The notes: a model not told the origin generated them from the letters alone. 64,000 bases of DNA from Methylobacterium marchantiae (GCF_022179405.1 NZ_BPQT01000012.1:1-64000); one strand, 5' to 3'. Numbered from the stretch's first letter, positions 15,246-24,207 are shown. Program-made: numbers and translations.

Positions 15246-17816
15246 TCACCCCAGCGCTTCTTCGAGAAGCTGCGCTTCGGCTTCGGCCAGGATCTCGTCC
15301 GCACCCTCGCCGTAGACCTTCTCACGCCCGATCTCGAGCATGACGGACACGGAGAGAGGCGAGACGCGATCGAGCGCCTTGTGGGTGATTCGCCCCTGGA
15401 TGCGCCTCAACATCATGCCGAGGCGGGCCACGTCGAGGAGTCCGGTTGCCGCATCCTGCCGCGCGGCGCGCAGGAGCAGATGATCGGGCTGATGCTTGCG
15501 CAGAACGTCGTAGACGAGATCCGTCGACATCGTGACCTGTCGCCCGGTCTTCTTCTGACCGGGATAACGCCGCTCGATCAGTCCGGCGATGACGGCGCAT
15601 TGGCGAAAGGTGCGTTTCATCATCGAGGATTCGTCGAGCCAGGCTTCGAGATCGTCGCCCAGCATGTCCTCGGCGAACAGTTCGGCGAGGAAGCCGGGCG
15701 CCCGGGCGATGGCGTCGCTGATGTCGCGGGTCATCCAGATGGCGATGCCGTAATCGTTGGCGGCGAATCCCAGAGGGCGCAGCCGCGCGCGCTCCATGCG
15801 CCGGGTGAGCAGCATGCCGAGCGTCTGGTGCGCGAGGCGCCCCTCGAAGGGGAAGGCCGTAAGGTAGTAGCGGCCGCTGCGCGGAAACGTCTCCACCAGC
15901 AGGCCGTCCGGCCCTGGCAGGATCGAGCGCTGGCGCTGGAGCAGCAGGTAATCCGCCACCTGCTTCGGCAACCTGTCCCATTCGAACGGATCGGCAATCA
16001 GCGCGCGTACGCGGGCTGCGAGAAAGGTCGAGAGCGGGAACTTTGCCCCCGCATAGGACGGAATCGCCGGATCGGTGCCGGGGCCAGCTCGTGTCGCCAG
16101 CGCCTCGTCTTCGGATAGACCTTCGAAACGGAGCACTTCGCCGGCGAAGAGGAAGGTGTCGCCCGGTGTCAGCGTGTCGGCGAAATCCTCCTCGATCTCG
16201 CCGAGCACGCGCCCGCCCTTCGGCAGGATCGCGCCGGGCTTGCCGCGCACGCCGCGGGCGAGGCGTACCTTAACCTTGGCGGATTCGACGATGGTGCCGA
16301 CATTCATGCGGTATTGCTGCGCGATCCGCGCGTCGCGCACACGCCACAACCCATCCGGTCCGCGCACGATCTTGGCGAAGCGCTCGTAGGCGCGCAGCGC
16401 GTAGCCGCCCGTGGCGACGTAATCGACCACGGCTTCGAAATCTTCCCAGGACAGGGTCGCGTAGGGCGCGGCCGAGACGATCTCGTCGTAGAGCTCGAGC
16501 GGGTCGAACGCGTCTGCGCAAGCCATGCCTAGGACGTGCTGGGCCAGCACGTCCGGCGCGCCGAGACGGGCGTCGGGCGTGTCCTGAGCCGCCTCCTCAA
16601 CCGCGTCGAGGGCAGCCTGGCATTCGAGGATCTCGAAACGATTGCCGGGTACGAGATAGGCCTTAGACGGCTCGTCCATCCGGTGGTTGGCGCGCCCGAT
16701 CCGCTGCATGATCCGGCTTGCCCCCTTCGGCGCGCCGATATTGACGACGAGATCGACATCGCCCCAATCGATGCCGAGATCGAGGGTGGCAGTGCAGACG
16801 ATGGCCCTCAACTGCCCGGCCGCCATGGCGGCCTCCACCCGCCGCCGCTGGGTGGCATCGAGGGAGCCGTGATGGAGTGCGATGGGGAGAGAGGCCTCGT
16901 TGATCCGCCAGAGCTCCTGAAAGGTGTATTCGGCCTGGAGCCGGGTATTGACGAAGATCAGGACCGTGCGGTGGGCTTGGATCAGGTCGTAGATGGCCGG
17001 CATTGCCTGGGTGGCGGTATGGCCGGCGAGCGGCAGGGTCAGGCCGGTATCGAGCAGGTGCAGGTCGGGTGCCGCACCTCCTTTCACCACCACGAGATCG
17101 GCCATGGGCGTCGGCCCGGGCGCCACAGCGTCGTGGACGCCACGGCGCTCCCTCTCCTGGAAGGAGAGGGACCCGCTTTCTTCCGTCGAACGTGAGCGTT
17201 GCGGCACCAGATACCGCCGCAGATCGTCCGGTTCGCGCACGGTGGCGGAGAGGCCGATGGCGGTGAGGTTCGGGCTGAGGCGGTGCAGCCGCGCCAATCC
17301 GAGGGAGAGCAGATCGCCGCGTTTCGACGTGACCAGCGCGTGCAACTCGTCGAGGACGACGCAGGACAATTCGGAGAACAGCTCCTCCGCTTCGCGATGC
17401 GCGATGAGGAGGGCAAGCTGCTCCGGCGTCGTCAGCAGGATGTCGGGCGGACGCTCGATCTGGCGAGTGCGCTTGTGCGACGGCGTATCGCCGGTGCGGG
17501 TCTCGACCCGGATCGGCAGGCTCATCTCGGCGATCGGCGCTTCGAGGTTGCGGGCGATATCGACCGCGAGCGCCTTCAGCGGCGAGATGTAGAGCGTGTG
17601 CAGCCCGCGTGCTTTCCGCGATGGCGGACGTTCCGACAGGGCGACGAGGCTCGGAAGGAAGCCCGCGAGCGTTTTGCCCGCCCCCGTCGGCGCTACGAGA
17701 AGGGCCGAGCGTCCCGCCCGTACGATGCTCAGGAGATCGCGTTGATGCGGCCGGGGCGCCCAGCCGCGTGCGGCGAACCAGGCCTCGAACTCCGTGGGAA
17801 GCCGGCCCTCAGGCAA
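15246..17816 (-). CDS. Ligase-associated DEXH-box helicase (Lhr-like)
   Basis: Superfamily 2 DNA helicase of 856 residues, the DNA-damage-response type paired with PdeM. Motifs: Walker A VAPTGAGKTLAGF (residues 41-53), DEXH box VVLDELHALV near 155, SATV near 190, motif V/VI region TATLDLGIDWGDVDLVVNIG and QRIGRANHR near 362, then the winged-helix/Lhr core. The only possible start is a TTG at 17816, since a TGA precedes it in frame; translation is probably coupled to the esterase stop 6 bp upstream. Residues about 207-230 are an arginine/glutamate-rich segment that coincides with an inserted palindrome (17149-17171) and look foreign to the family fold. Confidence 0.92.
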   Translation of the reverse strand: MPEGRLPTEFEAWFAARGWAPRPHQRDLLSIVRAGRSALLVAPTGAGKTLAGFLPSLVALSERPPSRKARGLHTLYISPLKALAVDIARNLEAPIAEMSLPIRVETRTGDTPSHKRTRQIERPPDILLTTPEQLALLIAHREAEELFSELSCVVLDELHALVTSKRGDLLSLGLARLHRLSPNLTAIGLSATVREPDDLRRYLVPQRSRSTEESGSLSFQERERRGVHDAVAPGPTPMADLVVVKGGAAPDLHLLDTGLTLPLAGHTATQAMPAIYDLIQAHRTVLIFVNTRLQAEYTFQELWRINEASLPIALHHGSLDATQRRRVEAAMAAGQLRAIVCTATLDLGIDWGDVDLVVNIGAPKGASRIMQRIGRANHRMDEPSKAYLVPGNRFEILECQAALDAVEEAAQDTPDARLGAPDVLAQHVLGMACADAFDPLELYDEIVSAAPYATLSWEDFEAVVDYVATGGYALRAYERFAKIVRGPDGLWRVRDARIAQQYRMNVGTIVESAKVKVRLARGVRGKPGAILPKGGRVLGEIEEDFADTLTPGDTFLFAGEVLRFEGLSEDEALATRAGPGTDPAIPSYAGAKFPLSTFLAARVRALIADPFEWDRLPKQVADYLLLQRQRSILPGPDGLLVETFPRSGRYYLTAFPFEGRLAHQTLGMLLTRRMERARLRPLGFAANDYGIAIWMTRDISDAIARAPGFLAELFAEDMLGDDLEAWLDESSMMKRTFRQCAVIAGLIERRYPGQKKTGRQVTMSTDLVYDVLRKHQPDHLLLRAARQDAATGLLDVARLGMMLRRIQGRITHKALDRVSPLSVSVMLEIGREKVYGEGADEILAEAEAQLLEEALG
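17149..17171. repeat. Palindromic element embedded in the helicase coding sequence
   Basis: Perfect 10-bp inverted repeat, TCCCTCTCCT and AGGAGAGGGA around a 3-nt loop. It keeps the helicase frame open and encodes part of a low-complexity insert (SLSFQERERR). Palindromes of this composition are common as dispersed intergenic repeats in related genomes, so an in-frame insertion is likely; the exact ends of the insertion cannot be fixed without homologues. Confidence 0.6.
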
Positions 17817-17822
17817 GGGTCA

Positions 17823-18785
17823 TCAGGCGAGCGCCATCAGGAACCGGTCGATCAGTTCGAGGGCGCGCCCGGTCATGGCGCCGGGGTAGCGTACGAAGAC
17901 GTGGCAGCCGCCGGGATAGATCGCGGTATGGCCGCCGTTTCCGGCCGCCGCCCAGCGCGACGACATGTAGAGCGTGTCGTCGAGGAGCGGATCGTGCGTG
18001 CCCACCGAGAACAGGGCCGGTGGGAGGCCCTTCAGATCGGCATAGAGCGGCGAGACGTCGGGCCGCCGACGATCGATGCCGTCGCGTACGTAGTCGTTGG
18101 CGAAGGTGGTGAGGTCCTTGGTGTTCACCACGAGGCGGGTATCGCCCCAGTTGCGGACACTCGGGGTCAGGCCGAGATCGAAGAAGCCGGCATTGAGGTT
18201 GGCCCCGCGGAAGGCGCGCGGCAGGTTGTGGCGGTCGCGCAGCCGTAACAATGTCATCACCGCGAGATGCGCGCCGGCGGATTCTCCGCCGATCGTCAGG
18301 GCCGTGATTCCGAATTCGGCTTTGCCGGGACCGACGAGCCAGAGGGCGGCCGCCTCGCAATCCTCGAGGGCTGCCGGATAGGGATGCTCCGGGGCGAGCC
18401 GGTACTCTACGGACAGGCAGACGAAGCCGCAGGCATCGGCGATCCGCTCCAGCCAGGGATCCTGCTCGTCGGCGGCGCCCCAGACCCAGCCGCCGCGATG
18501 GATGTGGAGATAGGCTCCACGCAGCTTCGGCCATTTCTTCGCGTTGGGCCGGATCAATCGCAACGGGATAGGGCCGCCGGGACCGTCGATCGTCAGCGTC
18601 TCCGCCCGCGCGCTGCGCGGCATCGCTGGCGACGCCTGCGTCCCCTGGCGTCGACGCGCGCGGACCTCGCCGATCGGGATCGACCACGGATCCGCCTGCG
18701 CTGCGTGGGCAGCGACGATCTCGGCATTGAGCCGATGGGTTTCCGGATCGATCGTCGCCGGGTCGAAGAGGGCGTGGTCGATCAT
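17823..18785 (-). CDS. Alpha/beta hydrolase, HSL (hormone-sensitive lipase) family esterase
   Basis: Serine esterase of 320 residues. The family layout is clear: oxyanion motif HIHRGGWVWG (an HRGG variant of the usual HGGG) near residue 95, nucleophile elbow IGGESAGAHLAV near 170, acid residue in SVGTHDPLLDD near 265 and the catalytic histidine in GGCHVF near 296. The ATG at 18785 is preferred over an upstream in-frame ATG at 18884, whose extra residues look non-coding. It is followed by the helicase after 6 bp. Substrate is probably a short-chain acyl ester; this is family inference. Confidence 0.9.
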   Translation of the reverse strand: MIDHALFDPATIDPETHRLNAEIVAAHAAQADPWSIPIGEVRARRRQGTQASPAMPRSARAETLTIDGPGGPIPLRLIRPNAKKWPKLRGAYLHIHRGGWVWGAADEQDPWLERIADACGFVCLSVEYRLAPEHPYPAALEDCEAAALWLVGPGKAEFGITALTIGGESAGAHLAVMTLLRLRDRHNLPRAFRGANLNAGFFDLGLTPSVRNWGDTRLVVNTKDLTTFANDYVRDGIDRRRPDVSPLYADLKGLPPALFSVGTHDPLLDDTLYMSSRWAAAGNGGHTAIYPGGCHVFVRYPGAMTGRALELIDRFLMALA

Positions 18786-19015
18786 GGATCGGTTCGTCTC
18801 ATCCAGGGTGGGGCCGAAGCGGCTTCGAGCATGACGGTCGAATGTGGGCGAAGCTCCCAGCGATGCCAGACGCCTTGCCGGCACGAAACGGCCAAACGCC
18901 CGAGTGGGCGGACGGTTTCGTCGCGGTGTGTCGCATCGGTCACGCTTCCGCCGGGTTCGCCGGCTTCAGAGGAGCTCACGCGGCCCCATATGTCCGAGAG
19001 GATAGGCCCGAAAGG

Positions 19016-19372
19016 ATGAAGTCCATGATCGTCGACAACGACCCGAACCGGCAACCGCCCTATGGCGGCCGTCCCTATCCCGGCCAGGCCTATCCCGACG
19101 GAGAGTTGCGCTCACCCCTGCGGCGCTTCCTCGGCGGCTCGCCCATGGCGGTCCTGCTGAAGCTGGTCTTCCTGTCCATCCTGGTCGGCGCCATCATGGC
19201 GATGCTCGGGATCACACCCGGCCGGCTGTTCTGGCAGGTCTACGATGCCGGACGCGCACTCATCGATCTCGGCTTCGAGACCTTCCACGATTTCGGTCGC
19301 TGGATCCTCGCGGGCGCCGTGGTGGTGGTGCCGCTCTGGCTGCTGTCGCGGTTCTTTGCGGTCTCTAAGTAG
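19016..19372 (+). CDS. DUF6460 domain-containing membrane protein
   Basis: A 118-residue protein with a proline/tyrosine-rich N-terminus (residues about 10-30), then the family core: SPLRRFLGGSPMAVLLKLVF, a first membrane helix ending in LVGAIMAMLGI, a middle amphipathic stretch DLGFETFHDFGRWI and a second helix AGAVVVVPLWLLSRFF. Function is unknown; the family is typical of Hyphomicrobiales. An ATG at 19025 has a better-placed AAAGG and may be the real start. Transcription is divergent from the esterase. Confidence 0.85.
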   Translation: MKSMIVDNDPNRQPPYGGRPYPGQAYPDGELRSPLRRFLGGSPMAVLLKLVFLSILVGAIMAMLGITPGRLFWQVYDAGRALIDLGFETFHDFGRWILAGAVVVVPLWLLSRFFAVSK

Positions 19373-19543
19373 GAGCTTTATCGCCTTCCCCCTCGAAGCT
19401 GAGCGCCTGTGGCTTAGGCGGGGAGGAGAGCGAACCTCCTCGAAGGTGGTGCTCTCCTGATCCGATCCGGTTTGCGAGCAACCTTCCGCCATCTTCGAGG
19501 TAAGGGATGCGACCATTAAATCGCGCGACCTCGACCCGCATGA

Positions 19544-19571
19544 AAAAGGCCGGCGTCTCCGCCGGCCTTTT
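19544..19571 (-). terminator. Rho-independent terminator of the L,D-transpeptidase gene
   Basis: A 12-bp perfect stem (AAAAGGCCGGCG paired with CGCCGGCCTTTT) and 4-nt loop, followed on the minus strand by a short T tract. It lies 25 bp beyond the stop of the minus-strand transpeptidase gene. The A/T-flanked stem would also work for plus-strand transcription. Confidence 0.85.
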
Positions 19572-19595
19572 GTCTTTCAGGACCTCGATATCCGC

Positions 19596-20270
19596 TCAAC
19601 GCTGGACGATGACCTTCGCACCGACCTTGGCGCGGGTGTACAGGTCGGCCACGTCGTCGTTCGTCATGCGAATGCAGCCCGAGGACACGGCCGTTCCGAT
19701 GGTCTCCGGCTCGTTGGAGCCGTGGATGCGGTAGATCGAGCCGCCGAGATACATGGCGCGGGCGCCGAGCGGGTTCTCGATCCCGCCTTTCATGAAGCGC
19801 GGCAGATCGGGACGGCGGCGCAGCATCTCGGCCGGGGGACGCCAATCGGGCCATTCCCGCTTCATCGTGATGGTCTGCGTACCACCCCAGGTGAAGCCCG
19901 GACGCCCGACACCAACACCGTAGCGGAGAGCCTGACCACCGCCGAGCACGTAGTAGAGGCGGCGCTCGGCCGTGGAGACGATGATGGTGCCGGGAGCGTA
20001 GTTGCCGGCATAGGCGACCTGCTCGCGCTGGATCGCCGACATCTGCGGCACCGCCGAGGCCATCGGATCGGCGGGGTTGAGCGAGGCATTGGCCGTGGGC
20101 ACGGGCACCACGGCGACAGCAGCAGGCTCCGCCTGCGGACGCACGCGCAACACCAACGCGTTGTCGAGAGGCTGGCGGGTAAGAGGGTCGATCTCGTAGG
20201 CAGCGGCTGGGGATGCCCAGGCACCAACCATGCAGACAAGCCCGGACAGGGCGGGAGAGATACGGCGCAT
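19596..20270 (-). CDS. L,D-transpeptidase (YkuD family)
   Basis: Periplasmic peptidoglycan transpeptidase of 224 residues that makes 3-3 crosslinks or attaches proteins to the wall. It has an N-terminal signal peptide (hydrophobic SGLVCMVGAWASPAAA), a variable linker, then the YkuD domain starting at about GTIIVSTAERRLYYVLGGG. The active-site motif IHGSNEPETIG then SSGCIRM is intact, with the nucleophilic cysteine near residue 199. The ATG at 20270 has AGAGG 6 nt upstream. The gene is monocistronic, with its own terminator downstream. Hyphomicrobiales rely heavily on L,D-crosslinks for polar growth, which fits the polar proteins elsewhere in this window. Confidence 0.93.
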   Translation of the reverse strand: MRRISPALSGLVCMVGAWASPAAAYEIDPLTRQPLDNALVLRVRPQAEPAAVAVVPVPTANASLNPADPMASAVPQMSAIQREQVAYAGNYAPGTIIVSTAERRLYYVLGGGQALRYGVGVGRPGFTWGGTQTITMKREWPDWRPPAEMLRRRPDLPRFMKGGIENPLGARAMYLGGSIYRIHGSNEPETIGTAVSSGCIRMTNDDVADLYTRAKVGAKVIVQR

Positions 20271-20557
20271 CAAAGCCTCTCGAAGGCAGGCGAAAATATG
20301 AGGAAACACGGTCGGTAACGCAACGCAGGATACCGTTTCCCGATAGCCAAGACGTAAACGCTACCGCTTCAAAGCCAAGCTGAATTCGTGATGACGCAAC
20401 GGTTGCGGCAACGTCGTGACTCCGTGGCAACAGTGTGGCGGCTTAGCCGTATCGGAAGGATTATAACTTCCGCCGGACCACAGCATGGGAACCAAATCGA
20501 GATACGGCGCAGACGGATCGGTGGCTCCGCGGCGAGTTGGCGGTTCGACGCCTGGCG

Positions 20558-21418
20558 TCAGATCGCGTCGAGGCCGAGATCGATGATCGGCGCACTGTGA
20601 GTGATCCAGCCGCTGGAGATCAGGTCGACGCCCGAGGCCGCGATGGCACCGACCGTGTCGCGGTTGATCCGGCCCGAGGCCTCGGCGATGGCGCGCCCAT
20701 CGATCATCCGAACGGCCTCGCGCAATTGATCGGGGCTCATATTGTCGAGGAGCACGGCATCGGCGCGGACCGACAATGCTTCCGCGAGTTGATCGAGCGT
20801 GTCGACTTCGATCTCGATCTTCACGAGATGGCCCGAATAGGCCCGCGCCCGTTCGATCGCCGGAACGATGCCACCGGCAACCGCCACGTGGTTGTCCTTG
20901 ATCAGGACGGCGTCGTCGAGGCCGTAGCGGTGGTTGGAGCCGCCTCCGGCGCGCACGGCATGCTTCTCCAGCGACCGCAGGCCCGGCGTGGTCTTGCGGG
21001 TGCAGACGATCCTGGCCTTGCCGTGTGGGCGAGCCGCCTCGACGAGACCGGCGGTGGCCGTGGCCACGCCCGACATCCGACAGAGAATGTTCAGCGCCAC
21101 CCGCTCAGCGGTGAGGATGGCACGTGCCGGGCCGTCGAGGCGGATCACCACGTCGCCAGGAGAGACCCGCGCGCCGTCGCTGCGTTCGACGATGACCGAC
21201 ACGGCTGGGTCGATCAGCCCGAAGGCGATCACCGCCGCGTCGACGCCGGAGATCACACCGTCCTGGCGCGCTGCGATCACACCCGACAGGCGGGCATCCG
21301 CCGGCACGATCGCATCGGTGGTGATGTCACCGGCCCGGCCGAGATCTTCCAGCAGCGCCGCGCGCACGATCGGCTCGACCAGCAGGCGGGGGAGGGAGAC
21401 GAGGACGGTATCGCTCAT
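20558..21418 (-). CDS. nadC: Nicotinate-nucleotide pyrophosphorylase (carboxylating)
   Basis: Quinolinate phosphoribosyltransferase of 286 residues, converting quinolinate and PRPP to nicotinate mononucleotide. Diagnostic stretches: ALLEDLGRAGDITTDAIVP at the N-terminus, LNILCRMSGVATAT, the RKTTPGLRSLEKHAV region with HRYGLDDAVLIKDNH, EIEVDTLDQLAEAL, and the C-terminal SGVDLISSGWITHSAP. The ATG at 21418 is chosen over in-frame codons upstream that look non-coding. It follows nadB on the same strand after 207 bp that contain two hairpins, so its expression may be reduced or uncoupled relative to nadAB. Confidence 0.96.
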   Translation of the reverse strand: MSDTVLVSLPRLLVEPIVRAALLEDLGRAGDITTDAIVPADARLSGVIAARQDGVISGVDAAVIAFGLIDPAVSVIVERSDGARVSPGDVVIRLDGPARAILTAERVALNILCRMSGVATATAGLVEAARPHGKARIVCTRKTTPGLRSLEKHAVRAGGGSNHRYGLDDAVLIKDNHVAVAGGIVPAIERARAYSGHLVKIEIEVDTLDQLAEALSVRADAVLLDNMSPDQLREAVRMIDGRAIAEASGRINRDTVGAIAASGVDLISSGWITHSAPIIDLGLDAI

Positions 21419-21494
21419 GGGTCGCTCACGAGGTGATCGATTGGGTGGATCCGTTCGTCCCGCCACGGACTCCATCCTGGGTTGGCGGAGCGGC

Positions 21495-21558
21495 GCGGGC
21501 CTCGAAGGAGGCTTACGGCCTTGCACGACGGGTTCTGGAACATTCCTTCGAAGCCCGC
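21495..21558. repeat. Palindromic dispersed-repeat element in the nadB-nadC gap
   Basis: Arms at 21495-21509 (GCGGGCCTCGAAGGA) and 21544-21558 (TCCTTCGAAGCCCGC) pair at 14 of 15 positions. The CTCGAAGGA core is shared with the two 124-bp elements at 62.0-62.4 kb, so this appears to be a diverged copy of the same repeat family. Confidence 0.6.
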
Positions 21559-21591
21559 TTGCACGAGCCGCCTCAGGAAGACAGGTGCGGG

Positions 21592-21615
21592 CTGGACCGT
21601 CCCTGGACGGTCCAG
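21592..21615 (-). terminator. Strong hairpin just after nadB
   Basis: Perfect 11-bp stem (CTGGACCGTCC with GGACGGTCCAG) around a 2-nt loop, 11 bp beyond the nadB stop. There is no T tract, so it is better seen as an attenuating or RNA-stabilising structure between nadB and nadC than as a proven terminator. Confidence 0.45.
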
Positions 21616-21625
21616 GTATTCTGGT

Positions 21626-23167
21626 TCAGGTGCCTGCCGGAATTCCTGCGGCCGCCGCTTCCGTCATCCGCCAGACATCGGCCAGCGTGACCGCGCTGTG
21701 ACGGACCGGTGTCTGGTCCGGATGATCGCTGCGCCAATGGGACCCACGACTCTCGATGCGGGACAGAGCCGAACTCGCGACCACCAATCCGGTGAGCGCC
21801 GCGTCCGATCCGCGCCGGGCTGCCGGAGCCAGGCGGCGCAGGGCTTCGGTGAGGCCATCCGCCTCGCGCACAACGCCGACTCGGGTCTCCATGACCTGCC
21901 GGATCGGCGCGATCTCGTCCGCGATCTGCTGGCGCGGTTCGGCGAAAACCGCAGGGCCAGGCGCAGGGATCGAGGAGATGCCCTCGGCGATCCAGGGCGC
22001 GAAGGCCATGGCTTCCAGGAGCGAGTTGCTGGCGAGACGGTTCGCGCCGTGCAGGCCGGTCGAGGCGACCTCGCCGCAGGCGAACAGGCCGGGCACGGTA
22101 CTGGCGCCGAAGCCATCCACCTTGATGCCGCCCATATGGTAATGCGCCGCCGGCCGGACAGGTATCGGCTGGCGCTGCGGATCGATGCCGGACGCGGCGC
22201 AGAGGCCCGCGACCGTGGGAAACCGGCTCTGCATGCGCGCACCGAGAGCGCCGCGGCAGTCGAGGAAGACGTCGGTGCCACGACTCCTAGCCTGGAAGAT
22301 CGCACGGGCGACCACGTCACGGGGAGCGAGATCGCCGCCAGCGATGCCCGCCATCACCGGAGCACCGTCGGTGTCGATCAGCCGTGCACCTTCGCCGCGC
22401 AGGGCCTCGGTGGCGAGCGGCATCGGATCGAGCCCCACCGAAATGGCGGTCGGGTGAAACTGCACGAATTCCATGTCGCGCAAGATGGCCCCAGCACGTG
22501 CCGCGAGGGCGAGGCCGCGGCCGGTGGCGCCGCGCGGGTTGGTGGTCGAGGCGTAGAGGGCACCGATCCCGCCTGTGGCGAGGACGACGGCCCGCGCGGC
22601 GATGTGGACCGTGTCGCCGTCGCGTTCGCAGACGATGCCGGCGACTGCGCCGTGCTCGTCTTGTGAAAGACCGCGCACGGTCGCGACAAGCATCTCTATG
22701 GACGGCGTCGCCGCCGCCGCTTTCAGCAACGTGTCGAGCACCACGCGGCCGGTGGAGTCGCCGCCGGCCCGAACAATACGGCGTCGGGAATGCGCCGCTT
22801 CGAGCCCGAGCGCCAGGACGCCCGCGGCATCGCGGTCGAAGGGGGCGCCGAGGCCGACGAGCCATTCGATGAGTCCGGGGCCGGCTTGGGCCACGCGGGC
22901 TGCGACGACAGGATCGGTGAGCCCGGCTCCAGCGGCCTCGGTATCGGCCGCATGAAGTGCCGCCTCGTCGTCCTCGGCCATGGCGGCCGCGATGCCGCCC
23001 TGCGCCCAGCCCGTCGCGGTGCCGCTTCCAAGGGGCGAAGCGGTGATGAGCGTCACGGGACGCGGGCTGAGTCGAAGCGCCGTAGCGAGGCCGGCGACGC
23101 CGGCTCCGACTACGATCACGCGGTCGGAGCCGAGAGCCGAGAAGGAGAGGGGGGAGTGCGCGTTCAT
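21626..23167 (-). CDS. nadB: L-aspartate oxidase
   Basis: FAD-dependent L-aspartate oxidase of 513 residues, first step of de novo NAD synthesis, producing iminoaspartate for NadA. Seen: FAD-binding VVGAGVAGLATALRLS at residue 20, GSGTATGWAQGGIAAAM, the EFVQFHPTAI substrate-binding region, PAAHYHMGGIKVD, and GLFACGEVASTGLHGANRLA. It is slightly shorter at the C-terminus than E. coli NadB, as usual for alphaproteobacterial forms. Its ATG overlaps the nadA stop as ATGA, showing translational coupling. Controlled with nadA from the NadQ-type operators upstream. Confidence 0.95.
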   Translation of the reverse strand: MNAHSPLSFSALGSDRVIVVGAGVAGLATALRLSPRPVTLITASPLGSGTATGWAQGGIAAAMAEDDEAALHAADTEAAGAGLTDPVVAARVAQAGPGLIEWLVGLGAPFDRDAAGVLALGLEAAHSRRRIVRAGGDSTGRVVLDTLLKAAAATPSIEMLVATVRGLSQDEHGAVAGIVCERDGDTVHIAARAVVLATGGIGALYASTTNPRGATGRGLALAARAGAILRDMEFVQFHPTAISVGLDPMPLATEALRGEGARLIDTDGAPVMAGIAGGDLAPRDVVARAIFQARSRGTDVFLDCRGALGARMQSRFPTVAGLCAASGIDPQRQPIPVRPAAHYHMGGIKVDGFGASTVPGLFACGEVASTGLHGANRLASNSLLEAMAFAPWIAEGISSIPAPGPAVFAEPRQQIADEIAPIRQVMETRVGVVREADGLTEALRRLAPAARRGSDAALTGLVVASSALSRIESRGSHWRSDHPDQTPVRHSAVTLADVWRMTEAAAAGIPAGT

Positions 23168-24174
23168 CGCGGACGCACCGCCAGCATGCGTTCCACCGCC
23201 GCGCGGGCTCGCCCGGCGAGCTCGGGCTCTACCGTCACCTCATGGGTGAGGGTCTCCAAAGCATGGCGGATGTTCTTCAAAGACATCCGCTTCATGTGCG
23301 GGCACAGGTTGCAGGGCTTGATGAACTCGATATCCGGGTTGGCCTGAGCGATGTTGTCGCCCATCGAGCATTCGGTCACCAGCACCACCTGCCGCGGGCG
23401 CTTCTGCGTGACGAAGTTCATCATCATCGCGGTCGAGCCGGAGAAGTCCGCTTCCGCCACTACGTCCGGCGGGCATTCCGGATGCGCGATGACGGTGACG
23501 CCGGGATAGCTCTCGCGGACCTCGCGGATATCGGCCGGGGTGAATTGCTCGTGCACCTCGCAATGGCCGGCCCAGGTGAGGATCTCGACCTCCGGCACGA
23601 GCACCTGGACGTTCTGAGCCAGGAACTCGTCGGGGATCATCAGGACGCGCGGCGCATTGAGGGAGCGCACCACGTCGACGGCGTTGCCGGAGGTGCAGCA
23701 CACGTCCGATTCCGCCTTCACCGCAGCGGATGTGTTGACGTAGGTCACGATCGGAACACCGGGATACTTTTCGCGCAGCCCGCGCACGTCGGCGGCGGTG
23801 ATCGAGTCAGCCAGGGAACACCCGGCCCGCATGTCGGGAATCAAAACGGTCTTGCCCGGATTGAGGAGCTTGGCCGTCTCCGCCATGAAATGAACGCCGG
23901 CGAGCACTATCACGTCGGCATCCACGTTGATCGCCTCGCGGGCGAGCGCCAGGCTGTCGCCGACGATGTCGGACACTGTGTGGAAGATCTCCGGCGCCTG
24001 ATAGTTATGGGCGAGGATCACCGCGTTCCGGGTCTTCTTCAGCTCCAGGATTGCCGCCACGTCGTCGGCCAGTGCGGGCCACTCGATGGCCGGAATATGC
24101 CGGCTCACGCGGTCGTAGATATGTGGCAGGGGCAGGATCGAAGCCCGGCCGATCGGGAGACTGGTCGCCGCCAT
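23164..24174 (-). CDS. nadA: Quinolinate synthase
   Basis: Quinolinate synthase of 336 residues, condensing iminoaspartate with dihydroxyacetone phosphate. The three [4Fe-4S] cysteines are visible in DMRAGCSLADS, SDVCCTSGNAV (two cysteines) and KPCNLCPHMKR. Other signatures are AVILAHNYQAPEI, VVLAGVHFMAETAK and HPECPPDVV. The ATG at 24174 has GAGG 8 nt upstream. It is the first gene of nadABC; two ATGCTCA palindromes lie 17 and 74 bp upstream of the start, so repression when NAD is plentiful is expected. Confidence 0.96.
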   Translation of the reverse strand: MAATSLPIGRASILPLPHIYDRVSRHIPAIEWPALADDVAAILELKKTRNAVILAHNYQAPEIFHTVSDIVGDSLALAREAINVDADVIVLAGVHFMAETAKLLNPGKTVLIPDMRAGCSLADSITAADVRGLREKYPGVPIVTYVNTSAAVKAESDVCCTSGNAVDVVRSLNAPRVLMIPDEFLAQNVQVLVPEVEILTWAGHCEVHEQFTPADIREVRESYPGVTVIAHPECPPDVVAEADFSGSTAMMMNFVTQKRPRQVVLVTECSMGDNIAQANPDIEFIKPCNLCPHMKRMSLKNIRHALETLTHEVTVEPELAGRARAAVERMLAVRPR

Positions 24175-24190
24175 GGACGCGTCCTCATTT

Positions 24191-24207
24191 ATGCTCAATC
24201 TGAGCAT
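24191..24207. promoter_or_regulatory. NadQ-type operator, nadA-proximal
   Basis: Perfect dyad ATGCTCA-ATC-TGAGCAT, 17 bp before the nadA start codon. A second copy of the same half-site pair lies 59 bp upstream (centre to centre). Together with the adjacent COG4111-type regulator gene this matches what is known of NadQ control of nadABC in alphaproteobacteria. Confidence 0.8.
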
